The translations under genes were made by a program, and so were the position numbers. A DNA stretch of 64,000 bases from the NCBI GenBank assembly GCA_019244165.1, contig JAFATA010000003.1, positions 26,179 through 90,178 on the forward strand, given 5' to 3'. The notes under the pieces were generated by a model, which was not told the origin of the DNA, made no database searches, and was given only the letters and a program-made list of their open reading frames with translations. Numbering within the stretch: the stretch's first letter is position 1; every line of letters starts with the position of its first letter. The DNA comes from Pseudonocardiales bacterium (GTDB taxonomy: Bacteria > Actinomycetota > Actinomycetes > Mycobacteriales > Pseudonocardiaceae). Of the stretch, positions 42,040 through 51,530 are shown piece by piece.

Positions 42040-42444
42040 AACAGGTGTCCTCCGGTTCAGCATCAGCGGGTTTCTCGGCAACCAGCATCCGGTAGCCGAT
42101 CATTTCATCGGCGCCAGCCCGCTGGGCCAGCGCCGTATACCGCAACACGGCGTCCACATCGACCTCGGCTGCCAGCCGGTCGCCAGCGGTCATCCGCAGC
42201 ATGCTTAGCCGGGCCTCGATCTGATCGACCATCCGGACCAGCGCGTCGTCGGCGCCTCGACGTAGCTGCTCCGCAGTCCCGCGGCGACGAGGACTTCCGC
42301 GGCGGCCTGGCGAAGTTCGTTCTCGGTGCTGGCAGTTCCCATGAACGCCGAAGCGCTCCACAGCTGCTCCAGCGCCTGTCGCACCGCGTCGTCGGGCACT
42401 ACCCGATTGGAGACGTAATCCAGGTAGCCCGCAACCTGGATCAA
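42032..42444 (-). pseudogene. frameshifted hypothetical protein upstream of the reductase
   Basis: Two minus-strand frames fit together: from 42444, MIQVAGYLDYVSNRVVPDDA then LWSASAFMGTASTENELRQA; and, after a shift near 42255-42290, ALVRMVDQIEARLSMLRMTA then AQRAGADEMIGYRMLVAEKP, ending DTCCG. Together they would make a helical protein of about 137 residues whose last codons overlap the reductase start, an operon-like layout. A single indel separates the frames. The C-terminal Cys-Cys could be a redox partner, which is speculation. No family recognised. Confidence 0.5.
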
Positions 42445-42707
42445 CGCGCACTACGCTGCGTACGCGGGTGTGGTCGGAGAGTGGACGGAGCGGATGCGAC
42501 AGGCGAGGATAGTCGGGCGACTGTTCCTCGACACCTACTACCCCGAGATCGGCCGCTATGGGTCCGGCGCAGCGCTGAAGGCGCGGCGTCAGCGGTATGT
42601 TGGCCCTCACGGCTCTTGCCCTGCGGCGCGGTGCCGTCGTCGGACACGAAACGGAGCCTTGTTCAGTGCTCACAACAGTGCTGAGCCGACCAGGAGGGGG
42701 ACGGAAG

Positions 42708-44039
42708 TTGGAGAAAACGCCTAACGACAAGTTTCGGGAGGCGCGGCACCGCACCGCATCCTCAGCTAACCCGAAAGAGTGCCTGTCCCGGCGGGAGCTC
42801 GCCGACCAGGCCAACGCCTGGATCTGGGAACGCCACCACACCAAGAGGGAACTCGACGGAAGCTATATCGGAAAACTCGAACAAGGCGTCATCCGCTGGC
42901 CGAACACCCTGTGCCGGGAAGCCTTCCGGGTGATCCTTGGTGTCTCCAAAGATTCCGAACTGGGATTCGTTAACGCCCGCGCTCGGTACTACCGGGCTGT
43001 CGTGAAGCTGGATGACGTGAAACGCAGAAAACTTTTCGAAAACGCCACCGCCTTAGGCGTGAGCGGCCTCGTCCTGAGGACACCGATGGCGGCGCTGCTG
43101 GAGACGAGCGAACCGACTCCGATCCCCGCGCGGGTCGGCGCCAGCGACATCGAACACATCCGCAGCGCCAAGCAGGTGTTCCTGTCCTGGAGCTTCACCT
43201 ACGGTGGTGGGCTGGTCCGGGATGCCGTCATGGCTCACGTGCGCTGGTTGGCCAGGGTACTGGACGAGTCCACCTACCCGGACCAGCTCCGCCCCAAACT
43301 ATTCTCCGCAGTCGGCGACCTCGCCGACACCGCCGGATTTATCGTCCTCGACGCTGGCGCCGACGAGGAAGCCCGGCGAGTGTTCAGCTTCGCGCTGGGC
43401 TGCGCTGAGCAGGCCGAGGACTGGCTCCTGCGCGCCGAGGTCCTCTCGGACATGACGGGCCACGCGATTCGGACCGGGCGGCCCGATGAAGGCCTCACCC
43501 TGGCCGAGCTGGCCTTGGTCCGCCCGGACCGGCTCACCGCGACCGTGCTGGCGAAGCTGCACACCGACCGGGCTTTCGCGCTAGTCACGATGCGCCGGGT
43601 TCAGGAGACCCTGAGGGCGATCGGCACCGCCGATGAGCACTTCGCGCACTCCACCCCGGACAACGACCCGCCGTTCATGGCTTACTACAACGCCGACGTG
43701 CACGCCGGGTACACCGGGAGGCGCCTCGCCGACCTGGCGATCCTGGGCCGCGACCCCGGCGAGGCCACTGACCGGCTCACCGCGGCAGCCATCACCTACG
43801 CCCGCCCTCGGGCGATGTGCCTGGCCAAGCTGGCCAGCCTGACGATGGCCACCGGTGACCCGCTGCAGGCCGTCGCGATCGGGCACGAGGCCCTGGAGGC
43901 CGTCGGCAGCATCCACTCCCGCCTCGCCGCCGACGAACTGCGCGACCTATACCGCTACGCCGCCGCGCACCAGCAGCTCGAGGAGGTCGAGCACCTGCGG
44001 CAGCGGATCGCGACCCTGGTGGGCACCGAGAACCCCTAG
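42708..44039 (+). CDS. XRE-type regulator with TPR-like C-terminus
   Basis: TTG 42708 is preceded by AGGAGGGGG (42692-42700). The 443-residue protein starts with a helix-turn-helix (CLSRRELADQANAWIWERHH; DGSYIGKLEQGVIRWPN, about 22-65). About 350 residues of helical repeats follow (LFSAVGDLADTAGFIVLDAG; GYTGRRLADLAILGRDPGEA). It resembles the regulators at 22329 and 36087. Its position just upstream of the FxLD lanthipeptide genes makes it their likely pathway regulator. Confidence 0.8.
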   Translation: MEKTPNDKFREARHRTASSANPKECLSRRELADQANAWIWERHHTKRELDGSYIGKLEQGVIRWPNTLCREAFRVILGVSKDSELGFVNARARYYRAVVKLDDVKRRKLFENATALGVSGLVLRTPMAALLETSEPTPIPARVGASDIEHIRSAKQVFLSWSFTYGGGLVRDAVMAHVRWLARVLDESTYPDQLRPKLFSAVGDLADTAGFIVLDAGADEEARRVFSFALGCAEQAEDWLLRAEVLSDMTGHAIRTGRPDEGLTLAELALVRPDRLTATVLAKLHTDRAFALVTMRRVQETLRAIGTADEHFAHSTPDNDPPFMAYYNADVHAGYTGRRLADLAILGRDPGEATDRLTAAAITYARPRAMCLAKLASLTMATGDPLQAVAIGHEALEAVGSIHSRLAADELRDLYRYAAAHQQLEEVEHLRQRIATLVGTENP

Positions 44040-44110
44040 GAGGAATCCTCCCGCAATAATCCGCCCTGTGATCCCGTCGTGACAATCGCATGATCATGCG
44101 GTTTCTGGGC

Positions 44111-44138
44111 GTGTCCTGAGCCGGGAAGCTCAGGACAC
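44111..44138. terminator. 10-bp inverted repeat downstream of the XRE gene
   Basis: GTGTCCTGAG (44111-44120) and CTCAGGACAC (44129-44138) form a perfect 10-bp stem with an 8-base loop CCGGGAAG, 72 bp after the regulator stop. No T-run follows, so it may be an intrinsic terminator of the GC type or a binding site ahead of the lanthipeptide genes. Confidence 0.5.
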
Positions 44139-44248
44139 CACCGTCGCTTTCACCCGGTGACGGTGCAGGGAGGCGGCCCCGCCTCCGGGCGACAACCTCA
44201 CCGCGCGGGGCCGGCTCCCTCCACCCGTGACAGATCAGGGGCATCGCC

Positions 44249-44635
44249 GTGGACCACGACCACCTGCGCCAAGCTGGTCCCAGCACATCACCCCCGCCAT
44301 CGTCGGCCGCCGGTCGAGCACTTGCCCCCGAGGCTCCCGGCGGCCGGCCACCCCTGTGGCGCGAGCTTGCCGTGGGCGGAGTCTCGGCGTCGTTATGGGT
44401 GGCGATGGTCTACGTGCGCGGACGCGGCTTGTCGGTCAACGAGCTGGCGGGCGACGGCGCGGCTGTCTTGCTGATCCTCCCCGCCGCCATGTATGCCGGC
44501 ATGTATGCCCTGGACAGGATCGCCGCTCGACGGCGTTGGAGGCCCCCGACGGCGCACCGCAGGGCGCACGCACGCCCAACCGTTCGATGCACTCCCCCAC
44601 GAAGCTGCACGACGTGGGATGACGGTCAACGATAG
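44249..44635 (+). CDS. small hypothetical membrane protein
   Basis: GTG 44249 opens a 128-residue frame with a proline-rich start and one or two membrane segments (LWRELAVGGVSASLWVAMVY; AVLLILPAAMYAGMYALD, about 37-93). A basic C-terminal tail follows (RPPTAHRRAHARPTVRC). It is 9 bp before the FxLD methyltransferase. It might take part in export or anchoring of the cluster product, but no family is recognised and the tail composition is weak. Confidence 0.4.
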   Translation: MDHDHLRQAGPSTSPPPSSAAGRALAPEAPGGRPPLWRELAVGGVSASLWVAMVYVRGRGLSVNELAGDGAAVLLILPAAMYAGMYALDRIAARRRWRPPTAHRRAHARPTVRCTPPRSCTTWDDGQR

Positions 44636-44644
44636 TGTGACCAC

Positions 44645-45933
44645 GTGAACACGCTCCGGGAGATGAACCTCACCAACCCCGACGAAAGCCCACAAGTCGA
44701 CGCGCTGCGCGAGACGATGATCGGCAAGCTGCGCGAGATAGGGGCACTCCGCAGCGATCGGGTGGCTGAGGTCTTCCGCGCGGTGCCCCGGCACCTGTTC
44801 ACGCCCGGAGCACCACTGGAGAAGGTCTACAACCCCACCGACGCCGTTTACGTCAAGCGGGACGAGCATGGCGTGACGATTAGCACGGTCTCCGCGCCGG
44901 AGCTGCAGGCCTTCATGCTGGAGCAGGCCGATCTCCAGCCTGGAATGAACGCGTTGGAGATCGGGTCCGGGGGCGTCAACGCCGCGATGATGGCCTGGCT
45001 AGTCGGCCCCGAGGGCGTGGTCACCACCGTGGACATCGACCCCGACGTGGCCCACCGCGCCCGCGGCCTGCTCGACGCGGCCGGCTATTCCCGGGTGAAC
45101 GTGGTCCTCGCCGACGCCGAAAACGGCGTACCAGAGCACGCGCCATATGACCGGATCATCGTCACCGTCGGGGCCTGGGACATCCCGCCAGCCTGGGTGA
45201 ACCAGCTCGCCCCCGGCGGTCGCATCGTCGTCCCCCTACGGATGCGGGGCCTCACCCGCGCCCTGGCCCTGGACCGTAACGGCGACCACCTGGTGAGCCG
45301 GTCCGCCATGATCTGTGGCTTCGTCAAGATGCGGGGGACCGGGGCTCACCAGGAGCGGGTACTACCGTTGCGTGGCGAGCAGATCAGGCTGCGGTTCGAC
45401 GACGGGGGGGGCCGGACGATCCCCGCATCTCGGACGGTGTGCTCGACACGCAGCGCACCGAAGTGTGGTCGGGTGTGACAATCGCGGGCGGGGAGTCGTT
45501 CGAGACGTTGCAGTTCTGGCTCGCCACGACCTTCCCAGGATTCTGCCGCCTAGCGGCCGACACCGACCAGTACTCCTGCCTTGTCGACCCGGGCAACCAA
45601 TGGTATGACTTGACGACAATTAACGGAGATTCGTTCGCGTATCTGGTGACGCGTAAGGTCGGGCCAAGGACAGCCGAATTTGGCGTACACGCTTTTGGTC
45701 CTCACGCCCTGACGGCGGCGGAGACGATGGTTGAGCAGGTGCGCGTCTGGGACCGCAATCGCCGTGGAGGCCCGGGACCGGACTTCGCCGTCTGGCCAAA
45801 AGACACACCTGACGAGCGCCTGCCCGAGGGCTTGGTCATCGATAAGCGGCACACCCGCGTCACGATCTGCTGGCCAGCGGCAACCACCGCCACGGGCCAG
45901 GGCGCCTCGCATAGTCCCGAGCGAGAAGAGTGA
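44645..45933 (+). pseudogene. FxLD-system methyltransferase, frameshifted at a G8 tract
   Basis: The first frame (44645-45478) encodes a protein-L-isoaspartate-methyltransferase-like enzyme: NALEIGSGGVNAAMMAWLVG, VVTTVDIDPDVAHRARGLLD, YDRIIVTVGAWDIPPAW and LAPGGRIVVPLRM. After the G8 run at 45404-45411 it leaves the family sequence. The neighbouring frame continues PDDPRISDGVLDTQRTEVWS, SFETLQFWLATTFPGFCRLA and GPRTAEFGVHAFGPHALTAA to the TGA at 45931-45933. That matches the C-terminal domain of FxLD methyltransferases (about 400 residues). One more G restores a single frame. The stop overlaps the precursor GTG as GTGA. Activity would depend on the true tract length. Confidence 0.75.
45404..45411. 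repeat. G8 homopolymer tract breaking the FxLD methyltransferase
   Basis: Eight G follow GACGAC. The frames before and after join cleanly only if the run had nine (or six) G. Confidence 0.8.
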
Positions 45934-46112
45934 TTAACGTGGCTCACGGCTCTGAACCGCTAGCATACGATGTCGACAGCGAGTTCGAACTTGACCTGCG
46001 GGTGATCGAGGACAGCCTCCCGATCGCCAAGCAATCGTGCGACACCGAGGACAACTGCGGCAACACGACCTGCGGGAGTGCCTGCGTCAGCCAAGCCGAG
46101 AACCCGTTCTAA
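45930..46112 (+). CDS. FxLD lanthipeptide precursor peptide
   Basis: A 60-residue peptide, GTG 45930 (or GTG 45939). The leader contains FELDLRVIED, the FxLD motif, and the core ends in CDTEDNCGNTTCGSACVSQA-type sequence. It has four cysteines interleaved with Ser and Thr (SC, TEDNC, NTTC, SAC) that can form four thioether rings at most. It lies between the methyltransferase and the dehydratase and overlaps the former's stop by GTGA. The Cys/Ser/Thr layout, leader motif and flanking enzymes make the assignment firm; the mature structure and leader cleavage site are inferred only. Confidence 0.85.
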   Translation: MINVAHGSEPLAYDVDSEFELDLRVIEDSLPIAKQSCDTEDNCGNTTCGSACVSQAENPF

Positions 46113-46174
46113 CGGCCCCTCCCCTGGAGCGGTGGCTGGTACCAGGACTGGGAAACGGCGCGGTGGGATCGTGG

Positions 46175-49100
46175 ATGCTCTACAGGAGCACTGGCGTGGT
46201 GCTGGTGCGCGCCAGCACCGACCCGGGCGGACTAGAGCTGCCCGACGGCATCGGCCTGGATGGCGATACTGGGATTGAGTCTGGTCGGGCCTGGTTGGCA
46301 CGGCTCTGGCAGCGTGAGGAGGTCCGGACGGCCTTATGGGTCGCCAGCCCCGCGCTCTGCGAGCAGATCGACACCATCCTGGGCGGCGGGCACGTCGATG
46401 CCCGCCAGATGAGACGCGTGCTCGTCTCGACCTCGTCCTACGTACTGCGCTGGCGGCGGCGCCCCACCCCGTTCGGCCTGTTCGCCGGGGTAGCTGCGGC
46501 GTCGGCGGGCGGTGAGCCCACGGCGCGGTTCGGCCGGTGCCACCGGGTGGCCGCGCGTGCGGACGCCCAGTGGTTGGGCGGGATCATCGACGACCTGGAG
46601 CGGCACCCCGGCTTGCTGCTGCGGCTGCCCGTAGTGGTCAACAACGCCGGATTCACCCGCGGCGACAGATTCGTGGTCCCCGCCCGATACGAGGTCGCCC
46701 AGCCAGGCCGGGGAGCGGCGTTGGACGTATCGATCCGCTCCACCCAGGCAGTGCGCGCGGCGCTGGCCGCCGCAACGGAGCCGGTCCGGTTCGCCGCTCT
46801 GACCGAGCAGCTGCGCGCGGTTCCCCACCGTCCCAGCAGACAAGGTCCATTCCCTGTTGGCCGAGCTGGTGTCCAGCCGCGTCCTGCTCACTAGCCTGCG
46901 GGCTCCGATGACCACCGTCGACGCCCTGGCCCACCTGTTAGAGCAGCTTGAGGTCCTCGGGGTCGAGGATCTGCCCGAGCCTGCGGCCCTAATCAAAGAA
47001 CTCGCCGCAATCCACGACGAGCTCTCCCAGCTCAGCCGGAGTCTGTTCCCCTCCAAGGCCGGCCCGACCGTAGAGAGTGTGGCCGAGCGCATGAGGGCGG
47101 TGCGCGCCGCCGACCAGCCGCTGGCCGTGGACGCGGTGCTGGACTGCCAGCTCTCCCTGCCCGACACGGTGATCCGCGAAGCCGAGGCCGCCGCTACGGC
47201 GCTGCTCCGGCTGACACCGCACCCCTTTGGTTCCCCGATGTGGAAAGACTTCCACGCCCGCTTCCGGGACCGCTACGGCACCGACGCCGTCGTCCCAGTG
47301 CGCGACGTCGTCGCCGACTCCGGACTGGGCTTCCCCGCCGGCTTCCTCGGCGCGCCGCGGGTACCTGCGGCGCACGCCCTGACCGAGCGCGACGCGACAC
47401 TGCTCGGCCTCATCCAGCAGGCCGCCGCCGACGGGCGCACGGAGATTGAGCTGACTGAGCCTGTGATCAGCGCCCTCACGGTCGGAGACCACACCCAGAT
47501 GATCCCGCATCCCCGCGTGGAGCTGGCCTTCCAGCTCCACGCCACGTCCCTCGACGCTCTGGCGCACGGGCAGTTCCAACTGTGGGTGACCGGAGTTCCC
47601 AGGCCGGCCAGCAGCATGGCCGGGCGGTTCGCGTCCCTGCTCCCCGAGGCCGATCAGCGGCGCTTGGCCGACAGTTACACCCCCATCGACAGCCACGCCA
47701 TCGGGGCGCAATTGTCATTCCCGCCGCGCCGCGAGCACAACGAGAACATCGCCCGCGCACCACGCCTGCTGCCTCACGTGATTTCCCTGTCCGAGTACCG
47801 CACTGTGGACAGTAGCCTGATCCCCTTGGACGACCTCGCCGTCACCGCCGACACCTCGCAGTTGTCTCTGGTGCGAATGTCGACGGGAGAGCATATCCAG
47901 CCGCAAGTGCTGCATGCGTTGGAAGAGACGGTCCAGACCCCGCCGCTGGCACGTTTCCTCGCTGAAATAGCCTCCGCGCGCTGTGGCGTCTACGGCCCTT
48001 TCGACTTCGGGGCGGCCCGAGCACTGCCTTTTCTTCCCCGGATACGGCACGGCCGCGCGGTGTTGGCCCCGTCCCGGTGGCTGCTTGCCGAGGGCGACCT
48101 TCCCGCGTCCGGATGCGCGATGCCCACCTGGGAAAAGGCGCTGAGCACGTGGCGGACTCGGTGGCAGGTCCCGTCGGACGTCGTGCTCTGCGAGGGAGAC
48201 CTTCGCCTCCCACTCGACCTGGACGACCGACTGCACCGAGCGCTCCTGCGCGCCCGCCTGGACCGCGCTAGCCGGGTCGAACTCCGCGAGGCCGGCCGCA
48301 GCGGCGAACTCGCGTGGGCCGGCCGCGCCTGCGAACTCCTCGTCTCGCTCACTGCCGCCCGCTCCCAACCCAGTGAAGACCGTCCGCGCACAACGCTATC
48401 GGCCACAGTGGCACAAGACGACGCGCTGGTGCCCGGCTACTCGGCGCTGCTGCACGCGCACCTGTTCGGGCACCCGCTGCGCTTCGACGAGATTCTGACC
48501 GACCACCTGCCCCGCCTCCTCGGCAACGTCGAAGACCATGTGGTGCTGTGGTGGTTCCGGCGCCATCACGACACCACCCGGCCCGACGCCGACCATCACC
48601 TCAGGTTGTGTCTACGGCTTGCCGAACCAGGGAATTACGGGATAGTCGCCGCGCGGCTGGCCGGCTGGGCCGCGGAACTCAGCGCCCAGGGTCTTCTCGC
48701 GCACCTGAACCTGGGCGTCTACCAGCCACAGCACGGTAGGTACGGCCACGGCACAGCGATGGCCGCCGCCGAGGCCGTGTTCGCCACCGACTCCACCGCC
48801 GCTCAGGCCCAAATCACGATGACAACCCGCGCTGGCATCCCCAGCCAAGCAATAGCCGCAGCCTCCCTGGCGAATCTGGCCGCCTGCTTCGCCCCCACCC
48901 CCGCGGAAGGATTCCAGTGGCTCATCGACCTCCTCCCACAAGAACAAGGCAAGCTCGATCGAGCGCTGCGCGATGTGGCGCTGCTGCTGGCGACCCCATT
49001 CGGCGACCGGGCCGCGCTGCGCGCCTATCCCGGCGGCGAGATCGTGGCGGCGGCCTGGGACCGGCGGTGGGTGGCGCTGGCCGCCTATCGCGACCGGCTC

Positions 49101-49259
49101 GCCGAAGACCGTGACCCCGCGGCGGTGCTGCGATCCCTGCTTCACGACCACCACGTCCGCGCTGTCGCCGTCGACCTGGGCGGCGAGCGCGTCACCAACC
49201 GTCTGGCCCGCGCCGCAGCCCAACGCCAGATAGCTCTGATCCGTCGGGGGAGGCAGTGA
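46175..49259 (+). pseudogene. lantibiotic dehydratase (LanB-type), frameshifted near 46815
   Basis: The N-terminal frame (ATG 46175 to about 46820) reads LYRSTGVVLVRASTDPGGLE, LVSTSSYVLRWRRRPTPFGL and FAGVAAA, the hallmark start of the glutamylation domain (Lant_dehydr_N). The next frame takes over with FPTVPADKVHSLLAELVSSR and VLLTSLRAPMTTVDALAHLL and runs to 49259 with HLPRLLGNVEDHVVLWWFRR near the end. Together they would make about 1,028 residues, the normal size. The break is at CTGCGCGCGGTTCCCC (46811-46826), one or two bases. The enzyme activates Ser and Thr of the precursor with glutamyl-tRNA before elimination. As written it is inactive unless the indel is an error. Confidence 0.8.
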
Positions 49260-50485
49260 CAGCGCAGTCTGCGGTCGGCACATTCGCCTGTCTCGTTGAG
49301 GATCTCGCTGACCGGTTGACGACCCCGACGACGCCGGAGAGCGAACAAGGTTGGCAAGCGCAGTCCCTGTCCCAGGGCGCAACTGGTATCGCTCTGCTGC
49401 ATATTGAGCGCGCCCTGTCCGGATCGGGGACGTGGAGAACGGCGCACGCCTGGGTAAGGGCGGCGACCAGGTGTGAGATCAGCGCCGCTGATGAGACAGC
49501 GCTCTACCTCGGAGCACCAGCGATCTCCTTCGTGCTACACGCCGCCGAGACCGACGATATCCAGCGCTACGCTGCGGCCCTGAGGACTCTAGACGCCCAT
49601 GTCGCCGCTCTCGCTCATCGCCGGGTCGACGCCGCCCTGGCGCGTATCGATCGTGGCGAAAGAGCGGCGTTTGCCGAATACGACCTGTTCTCCGGCCTGA
49701 CCGGGATCGGCCAGCTCCTGCTCCAGCGAGTTCCGGGAAACGACGCGCTCGGGCGGATCCTAGACTACTTAGTCCGTCTGAGCAGGCCACTGCGTGCCGA
49801 GGGGACTGTTCTGCCTGGTTGGTGGGCTTCCCATGACCCCGACCCTCTTCTGCCGACCGCGGGCGGCCATGCAAACTTCGGCATCGCCCACGGCGTGAGC
49901 GGCATGTTGGCCTTCCTGGCTCTCGCCCTACGGCATGGTGCCGTCGTCGAAGGGCACACCGACGCCGTCCGCGGCATCTGCGGATGGCTGGACGCCTGGC
50001 AGCAGGATCACCCGTGGGGTCCGTGGTGGCCGCAGTGGATCACGCGGGAAGAGCTACGTACCGGTCGGGTGACCCAGCCCGGCCCGTTGCGGCCATCGTG
50101 GTGTTACGGCACGCCCGGAATTGCCCGTGCCCAGCAGATCGCCGCCATCGCCACCGGCGATACCCCGCGCCAGACGAGGGCAGAACACGCCTTGGCCGCA
50201 TGCCTGTCCGATCCTTCCCAGCTGCACCAGATGACCGATCCTGGCCTGTGCCACGGCTGGGCCGGGTTGTACCAGACTGCCTGGCGCGCCGCACACGACG
50301 CGTGTACCCCCGTGATCAGCACGCGGCTGCCACACCTGGCCGATCTGATGGCCCAGCACGCCGGAGCCAAGCACCCTGACACGGGACTTCTGAACGGAAC
50401 CGCCGGCCTCGCCCTCGCCCTGCACACCGCCGCGCGTTCCACGCTTCCGATCTCCGGATGGGACTCATGCCTGCTGATCAACTGA
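49256..50485 (+). CDS. lanthionine synthetase C family cyclase
   Basis: A 409-residue LanC-like protein that begins 4 bp inside the dehydratase end (GTGA overlap). The zinc ligands are visible in RPSWCYGTPGIARAQ and LCHGWAGLYQ (Cys, Cys-His), and the toroid repeats show SQGATGIALLHIERAL, FSGLTGIGQLLLQRV, HGVSGMLAFLALALRHG and LLNGTAGLALALHTA. It closes the thioether rings by adding cysteine to dehydrated residues in the cytosol. It overlaps the next gene by 28 bp. Confidence 0.9.
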   Translation: MTAQSAVGTFACLVEDLADRLTTPTTPESEQGWQAQSLSQGATGIALLHIERALSGSGTWRTAHAWVRAATRCEISAADETALYLGAPAISFVLHAAETDDIQRYAAALRTLDAHVAALAHRRVDAALARIDRGERAAFAEYDLFSGLTGIGQLLLQRVPGNDALGRILDYLVRLSRPLRAEGTVLPGWWASHDPDPLLPTAGGHANFGIAHGVSGMLAFLALALRHGAVVEGHTDAVRGICGWLDAWQQDHPWGPWWPQWITREELRTGRVTQPGPLRPSWCYGTPGIARAQQIAAIATGDTPRQTRAEHALAACLSDPSQLHQMTDPGLCHGWAGLYQTAWRAAHDACTPVISTRLPHLADLMAQHAGAKHPDTGLLNGTAGLALALHTAARSTLPISGWDSCLLIN

Positions 50486-51489
50486 AACTGAGTACGGCGC
50501 GCCCCACACAGACAGCGGCGGGAACGCCAAAAAAAACGGCCGAAGCAGTGCTCGCGGTACTGGCTGGGTCACCCCTCGACCAGGTGGCCACCACGCTCGG
50601 CATACACATTGCCGACCTTGCCGACGCGATCGAGACGTATCAGCAGGCCGGACACGCCGCGCTCGAAACCCAGGCCGCCACCCGCGACTGGTACCAGATC
50701 CGCGCCCAGTTCCCCGAGTGGGCCACCGCCGAGAAAACCGCAGTCACCGAACTCGGCCCGGAACTGCAGCGTCTCCAGGACACCGGCGTAATCGCGGCGT
50801 GGTGGTTCATCCGCAAAGCTCCCTGTTGGCGGCTGCGGATGAAGCCCGGCCACGGCGTCGCACTCACCGAGGCAAAGGCTTCGGTGAACTCCATCCTGGA
50901 CGGACTCACGACAGATGGTCTGATTTCGCGCTGGTGGCAGACTCTCTACGAACCGGAGACCGTCGCGTTCGGCGGTCGATTAGGGATGGATATCGCGCAC
51001 GACCTCTTCTGCTCCGACAGCAGCAACATCCTGGCCTACCTGCGCCAACCGGAGCCCACCATGGGCCGCCGAGAGCTATCGGTACTGCTGTGCAGCACCC
51101 TGTTCCGTGCCGCCGGACAGGAGTGGTTCGAATGCGGCGACATCTGGCACCGCGTGGCACGACTGCGGCCGATCCCCGCCGAAACCCCCACCGACCGGCT
51201 CCCCGAGCTGACGGAAAGCCTCCACAAACTCCTGAACTACGACACACGCCCCACCGGTGCGCTGTTCGGGACGAACGGCCCACTGGCCTTCGCCGCATCC
51301 TGGGCCGCCGCGTTCGACCATACTGGACACGCACTCGCAGCAGCGGCCAACCAAGGAGCGCTGGAACGGGGAACGCGCGACATCCTCGCCCACCACGTAA
51401 TCTTCCACTGGAACCGGATCGACCTGCCCTACACAACACAAAGCATCCTCACCCACGCGGCCAAAGATGCTGTGTTCAGGGGCCTGTGA
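50458..51489 (+). CDS. thiopeptide-type bacteriocin biosynthesis protein (SpaB_C-like)
   Basis: The 343-residue protein has a helical N-terminus (LAVLAGSPLDQVATTLGIHI) and a C-terminal domain with RDWYQIRAQFPEWATAEKTA, the WWFIRKAPCWRLRMKPG strand, YEPETVAFGGRLGMDIAHDL and FCSDSSNIL. These are typical of the stand-alone elimination domain (TIGR03891 type). In split systems this protein removes glutamate from activated Ser and Thr to give dehydroamino acids, completing the LanB reaction. GTG/ATG choice: ATG 50458 overlaps lanC. Confidence 0.85.
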   Translation: MGLMPADQLKLSTARPTQTAAGTPKKTAEAVLAVLAGSPLDQVATTLGIHIADLADAIETYQQAGHAALETQAATRDWYQIRAQFPEWATAEKTAVTELGPELQRLQDTGVIAAWWFIRKAPCWRLRMKPGHGVALTEAKASVNSILDGLTTDGLISRWWQTLYEPETVAFGGRLGMDIAHDLFCSDSSNILAYLRQPEPTMGRRELSVLLCSTLFRAAGQEWFECGDIWHRVARLRPIPAETPTDRLPELTESLHKLLNYDTRPTGALFGTNGPLAFAASWAAAFDHTGHALAAAANQGALERGTRDILAHHVIFHWNRIDLPYTTQSILTHAAKDAVFRGL

Positions 51490-51530
51490 ACCTTCCCCCG
51501 GGAAGCCGACGAGACGAATAGCGTGGGGTT

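Noticed and set aside
40693..42684. 663-codon plus-strand frame opposite the disulfide reductase
   Set aside because: Antisense shadow; the minus strand has all motifs of the flavoprotein family.
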